A stretch of 7,928 nt of DNA. Source: Legionella genomosp. 1. Its GTDB lineage: Bacteria > Pseudomonadota > Gammaproteobacteria > Legionellales > Legionellaceae. The stretch's first letter is position 1. Each line of letters begins with the position of its first letter. Below are positions 6,447 to 7,928 of the stretch, in pieces. The stretch spans positions 1-7,928 of the forward strand of contig CAMDMN010000089.1 of assembly GCA_945901965.1 (NCBI GenBank), in the 5' to 3' direction. A program made the position numbers and the translations under genes. The notes below the pieces were generated by a model. It searched no databases. It saw only the letters and a list, made by a program, of their open reading frames with translations, and had not been told where the DNA came from.

Positions 6447-6995
6447 ATGTCTTTACTATGGGTTGATTACGCAATTATTGGGATAATTGGCTTATCGGTT
6501 GTAACCGGTTTATTTCGTGGTTTTATAAAAGAACTGATGGCATTATGTGTATGGTGTTTAGCTATATGGTTAGCATTTCACTATTCATCATCTCTTGATC
6601 CTTGGTTAATGCATTATATTCAAGATAAAACTACTCGTACTGCCGTTGCATTTATTGGGATACTTATTGTAACTATTATTATTGGCGGACTTTTTAACGC
6701 TTTTCTTAGCTTTATTTTACGAAGATCAGGGCTATCTGGTACTGATAGAATATTAGGAATGGGCTTTGGATGTTTACGAGGCGTATTTTTAGTAGCATTT
6801 ATAATGTTAATTTTTAAAATGACAGCGATACCATATGAAGATTATGTAGGCAAATCTCGCCTTTATGCTAAATTCAATCCAATTGTAGATTGGATATCAG
6901 GTTATATGCCACAAGTTTTTGCTAAGGCGAGTGCATTTAATATAAAAAATAATGATATGCAGTTTGATACTGATGATATAAATCCTAGTGGTTAG
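6447..6995 (+). CDS. cvpA: CvpA family inner-membrane protein
   Basis: This 182-residue protein has four hydrophobic segments (about 5-22, 29-46, 64-88 and 105-125), as expected for CvpA. Family motifs include WVDYAIIGIIGLSVVTGLFRGFIKEL at the N-terminus and GLSGTDRILGMGFGCLRG (95-112). CvpA is needed for colicin V production in E. coli and is linked to envelope homeostasis and bile tolerance; its molecular role is not settled. The hydrophilic tail after about 150 is longer than in E. coli (162 residues). A good AGGGAG lies ten bases upstream, and two bases separate it from the SPOR gene stop. It is the last gene of the accD operon here. In E. coli purF follows; here a non-coding stretch follows instead. 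Confidence 0.94.
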   Translation: MSLLWVDYAIIGIIGLSVVTGLFRGFIKELMALCVWCLAIWLAFHYSSSLDPWLMHYIQDKTTRTAVAFIGILIVTIIIGGLFNAFLSFILRRSGLSGTDRILGMGFGCLRGVFLVAFIMLIFKMTAIPYEDYVGKSRLYAKFNPIVDWISGYMPQVFAKASAFNIKNNDMQFDTDDINPSG

Positions 6996-7022
6996 AGACA
7001 GTCAACTAACCTAGTTAAGTAG

Positions 7023-7042
7023 CCTGGTTGCTTGCAACCAGG
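7023..7042 (+). other. Strong short hairpin downstream of cvpA
   Basis: CCTGGTTG and CAACCAGG form a perfect 8-base-pair stem with the loop CTTG, 27 bases after the cvpA stop. The following bases (ATTACAATC) lack a T run, so it is not a standard intrinsic terminator. It could be a 3'-end-stabilising hairpin or a Rho-assisted end. Confidence 0.55.
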
Positions 7043-7078
7043 ATTACAATCTAAAAACTATAATGTTTAAGGCTTAAT

Positions 7079-7110
7079 TTGACATACGATGCCTTTACCC
7101 TAAATATTAT
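7079..7110 (+). promoter_or_regulatory. Candidate promoter for the small membrane protein gene
   Basis: A perfect -35 hexamer TTGACA sits at 7079-7084. Possible -10 boxes are TAAATA (7101-7106, 16-base spacer, poor match) and TATTAT (7105-7110, 20-base spacer, better match), so neither is ideal. It would give a leader of about 65-75 bases before the ATG at 7183. The AT-rich run at 7111-7148 shows no clear operator. Confidence 0.4.
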
Positions 7111-7182
7111 TAGATATTTAATATATCTATATGTATAGTTATATATGTCAGGAAGATTTATTAACTTTTTAAGGAATTTATT

Positions 7183-7392
7183 ATGAATTTATTAAATTTA
7201 ATTTTGCTCATTATTATTACAGGATTTGTTCTGGGCTTGATTAATGTATATATTCCCATGGCTCCTATGATTAAAAGCTTGCTAAATATGCTTGTGTTTG
7301 TTTTGCTCTTAATTTATGTACTACAGTATTTTGATATTATTAAATCAATTTTGCCTTTTCCTGCTAAATTAAATATTGTTAAAGGAACTTAG
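7183..7392 (+). CDS. Small two-helix membrane protein, Thivi_2564-like
   Basis: A 69-residue hydrophobic protein with two predicted transmembrane helices (about 4-22 and 32-49) joined by a short loop, INVYIPMAPMIKS. This pattern, a helix, then N-x-YIPM, then IK-x-x-LN and a second helix ending near a YVLQYF-like segment, resembles the small gammaproteobacterial Thivi_2564 membrane protein family; I recall it by pattern only. No function is known to me. The reading frame looks real: AAGGA lies seven bases before the ATG, there is a candidate promoter upstream, and a strong intrinsic terminator begins 17 bases after the stop, so it is probably a single-gene transcript. The C-terminal 19 residues are mildly basic and may lie in the cytoplasm. 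Confidence 0.78.
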   Translation: MNLLNLILLIIITGFVLGLINVYIPMAPMIKSLLNMLVFVLLLIYVLQYFDIIKSILPFPAKLNIVKGT

Positions 7393-7409
7393 ATTTAACG
7401 CTTAATAAC

Positions 7410-7447
7410 AGGCGACCTAGAATAAATTTAAGTCGCCTATTTTTTTT
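7410..7447 (+). terminator. Intrinsic terminator after the small membrane protein gene
   Basis: AGGCGAC (7410-7416) pairs with GTCGCCT (7432-7438) around a 15-base AT-rich loop, followed at 7440-7447 by eight T residues. This is a classic rightward rho-independent terminator. Read leftward there is no T run after the stem, so it should not terminate the facing gene at 7462-7928 well. Confidence 0.88.
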
Positions 7448-7461
7448 ATAAAAGGACCATA

Positions 7462-7928
7462 TTAAATTACAAATTGGTTAGGTTGATCTGGTTCTAATCC
7501 AGAATCATTAAATTGTTTCCCTAATAATTTAGCATAGCTTGCTTTAAATTCTTCCATCACATCGCTACCTTCTTCTTTTGTTGTTGCTGCCAATGCGGTT
7601 GGTACTTCAGGTAATGATTCAGCTGCTATATGTAACTCTGGAATTTCAAATGCAATCTCTTGCGTTCTCGCCACTACATCACCACCCACTTCAGCGCGCT
7701 GAATAGCACCTTTTGATACCAGTAAAGCTTTAGCGGCTTCTTTATATGCTATTTTTGGACTATCAAGGTGATCATTTATAAAGTCAAATAATATTTGCCA
7801 GTCGTATTTAATAAAATGTAATTTAACATTACTTGGTAAATCCTCTGGGTTGGTTAAAAAATGGGATTTAATTCCGGGAATTATTTTATTATGTTGATCA
7901 TCATCAATAAAATAAAAATCCACGATAG
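7462..7928 (-). CDS. Unrecognised protein, 5' end beyond the window
   Basis: The frame is open from the right edge to a TAA at 7462-7464. A GTG at 7923 could start a 153-residue product, but the frame stays open upstream and too little sequence is left to see a ribosome-binding site, so the gene most likely begins outside. The visible part opens with a buried-strand-like DFYFIDDD, continues through a likely helix and a second strand-like stretch VKLHFIKYDW, then helical segments (IAYKEAAKALLVS) and an acidic, Ala/Glu-rich tail ending QFVI. No signal peptide or membrane helix is seen. The FIDDDxxN pattern followed by a second strand could be the end of a HAD-like phosphatase fold, where an acidic motif follows the last core strand; this is only a structural guess. 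It faces the small membrane protein gene tail to tail. Confidence 0.7.
   Translation of the reverse strand, partial: IVDFYFIDDDQHNKIIPGIKSHFLTNPEDLPSNVKLHFIKYDWQILFDFINDHLDSPKIAYKEAAKALLVSKGAIQRAEVGGDVVARTQEIAFEIPELHIAAESLPEVPTALAATTKEEGSDVMEEFKASYAKLLGKQFNDSGLEPDQPNQFVI

Noticed and set aside
7023..7042. Hairpin after cvpA as an intrinsic terminator
   Set aside because: The stem is strong but no T run follows, so it is recorded only as a hairpin.
7462..7600. Dot/Icm-type secretion signal (E-block) at the C-terminus of the right-edge protein
   Set aside because: The glutamate cluster KEEGSDVMEEF lies about 30-40 residues from the end, further than the usual 10-20, and a hydrophobic residue at -3 is too common to count.

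Overview
The window is ordinary chromosomal DNA of an AT-rich gammaproteobacterium, densely packed with cell-envelope and housekeeping genes. Two gene groups support this assignment. One is rlpA / dacA / ybeD, which sit together in Escherichia coli. The other is the run accD-folC-SPOR protein-cvpA, which matches the E. coli accD-folC-dedD-cvpA operon. The strong AT bias, a dispersed-type palindromic repeat, a degenerate-LysM L,D-transpeptidase and a Thivi_2564-type small membrane protein would fit a Legionellales-like, perhaps host-associated, lineage. That taxonomic step is inference, and the sequence here does not fix a genus.

Layout. Positions 1-1489 (minus strand) hold the start of a ybeD/DUF493 gene cut by the window edge and, upstream of it, dacA (penicillin-binding D-Ala-D-Ala carboxypeptidase). 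A 131-base divergent gap leads to rlpA on the plus strand (1621-2418), a lipoprotein lytic transglycosylase with a SPOR domain. It meets an L,D-transpeptidase gene (2430-3152, minus) tail to tail. Positions 3153-3534 contain no gene. They hold an imperfect palindrome of about 190 bases with MITE-like features, plus two TATAAT boxes in an 11-base direct repeat before accD. Positions 3535-6995 are a tightly spaced plus-strand operon: accD, folC, a DedD-like SPOR protein and cvpA. purF, which follows cvpA in E. coli, is not next here. A non-coding stretch then leads to a 69-residue, two-helix membrane protein (7183-7392) that ends at a clear intrinsic terminator. The last gene (7462-7928, minus) is unrecognised and open to the window edge.

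How the genes fit together. Four products act on peptidoglycan or its division site. DacA trims pentapeptides to tetrapeptides. The L,D-transpeptidase uses tetrapeptide donors. RlpA cleaves glycan, and the two SPOR domains (RlpA and the DedD-like protein) should bind denuded septal glycan. AccD feeds fatty-acid and membrane synthesis, FolC supplies folates, and CvpA is an inner-membrane protein. I did not find a clearly new multi-gene system. The most unusual items are the palindromic element, the unrecognised right-edge gene, the reoriented rlpA and the operon end without purF.
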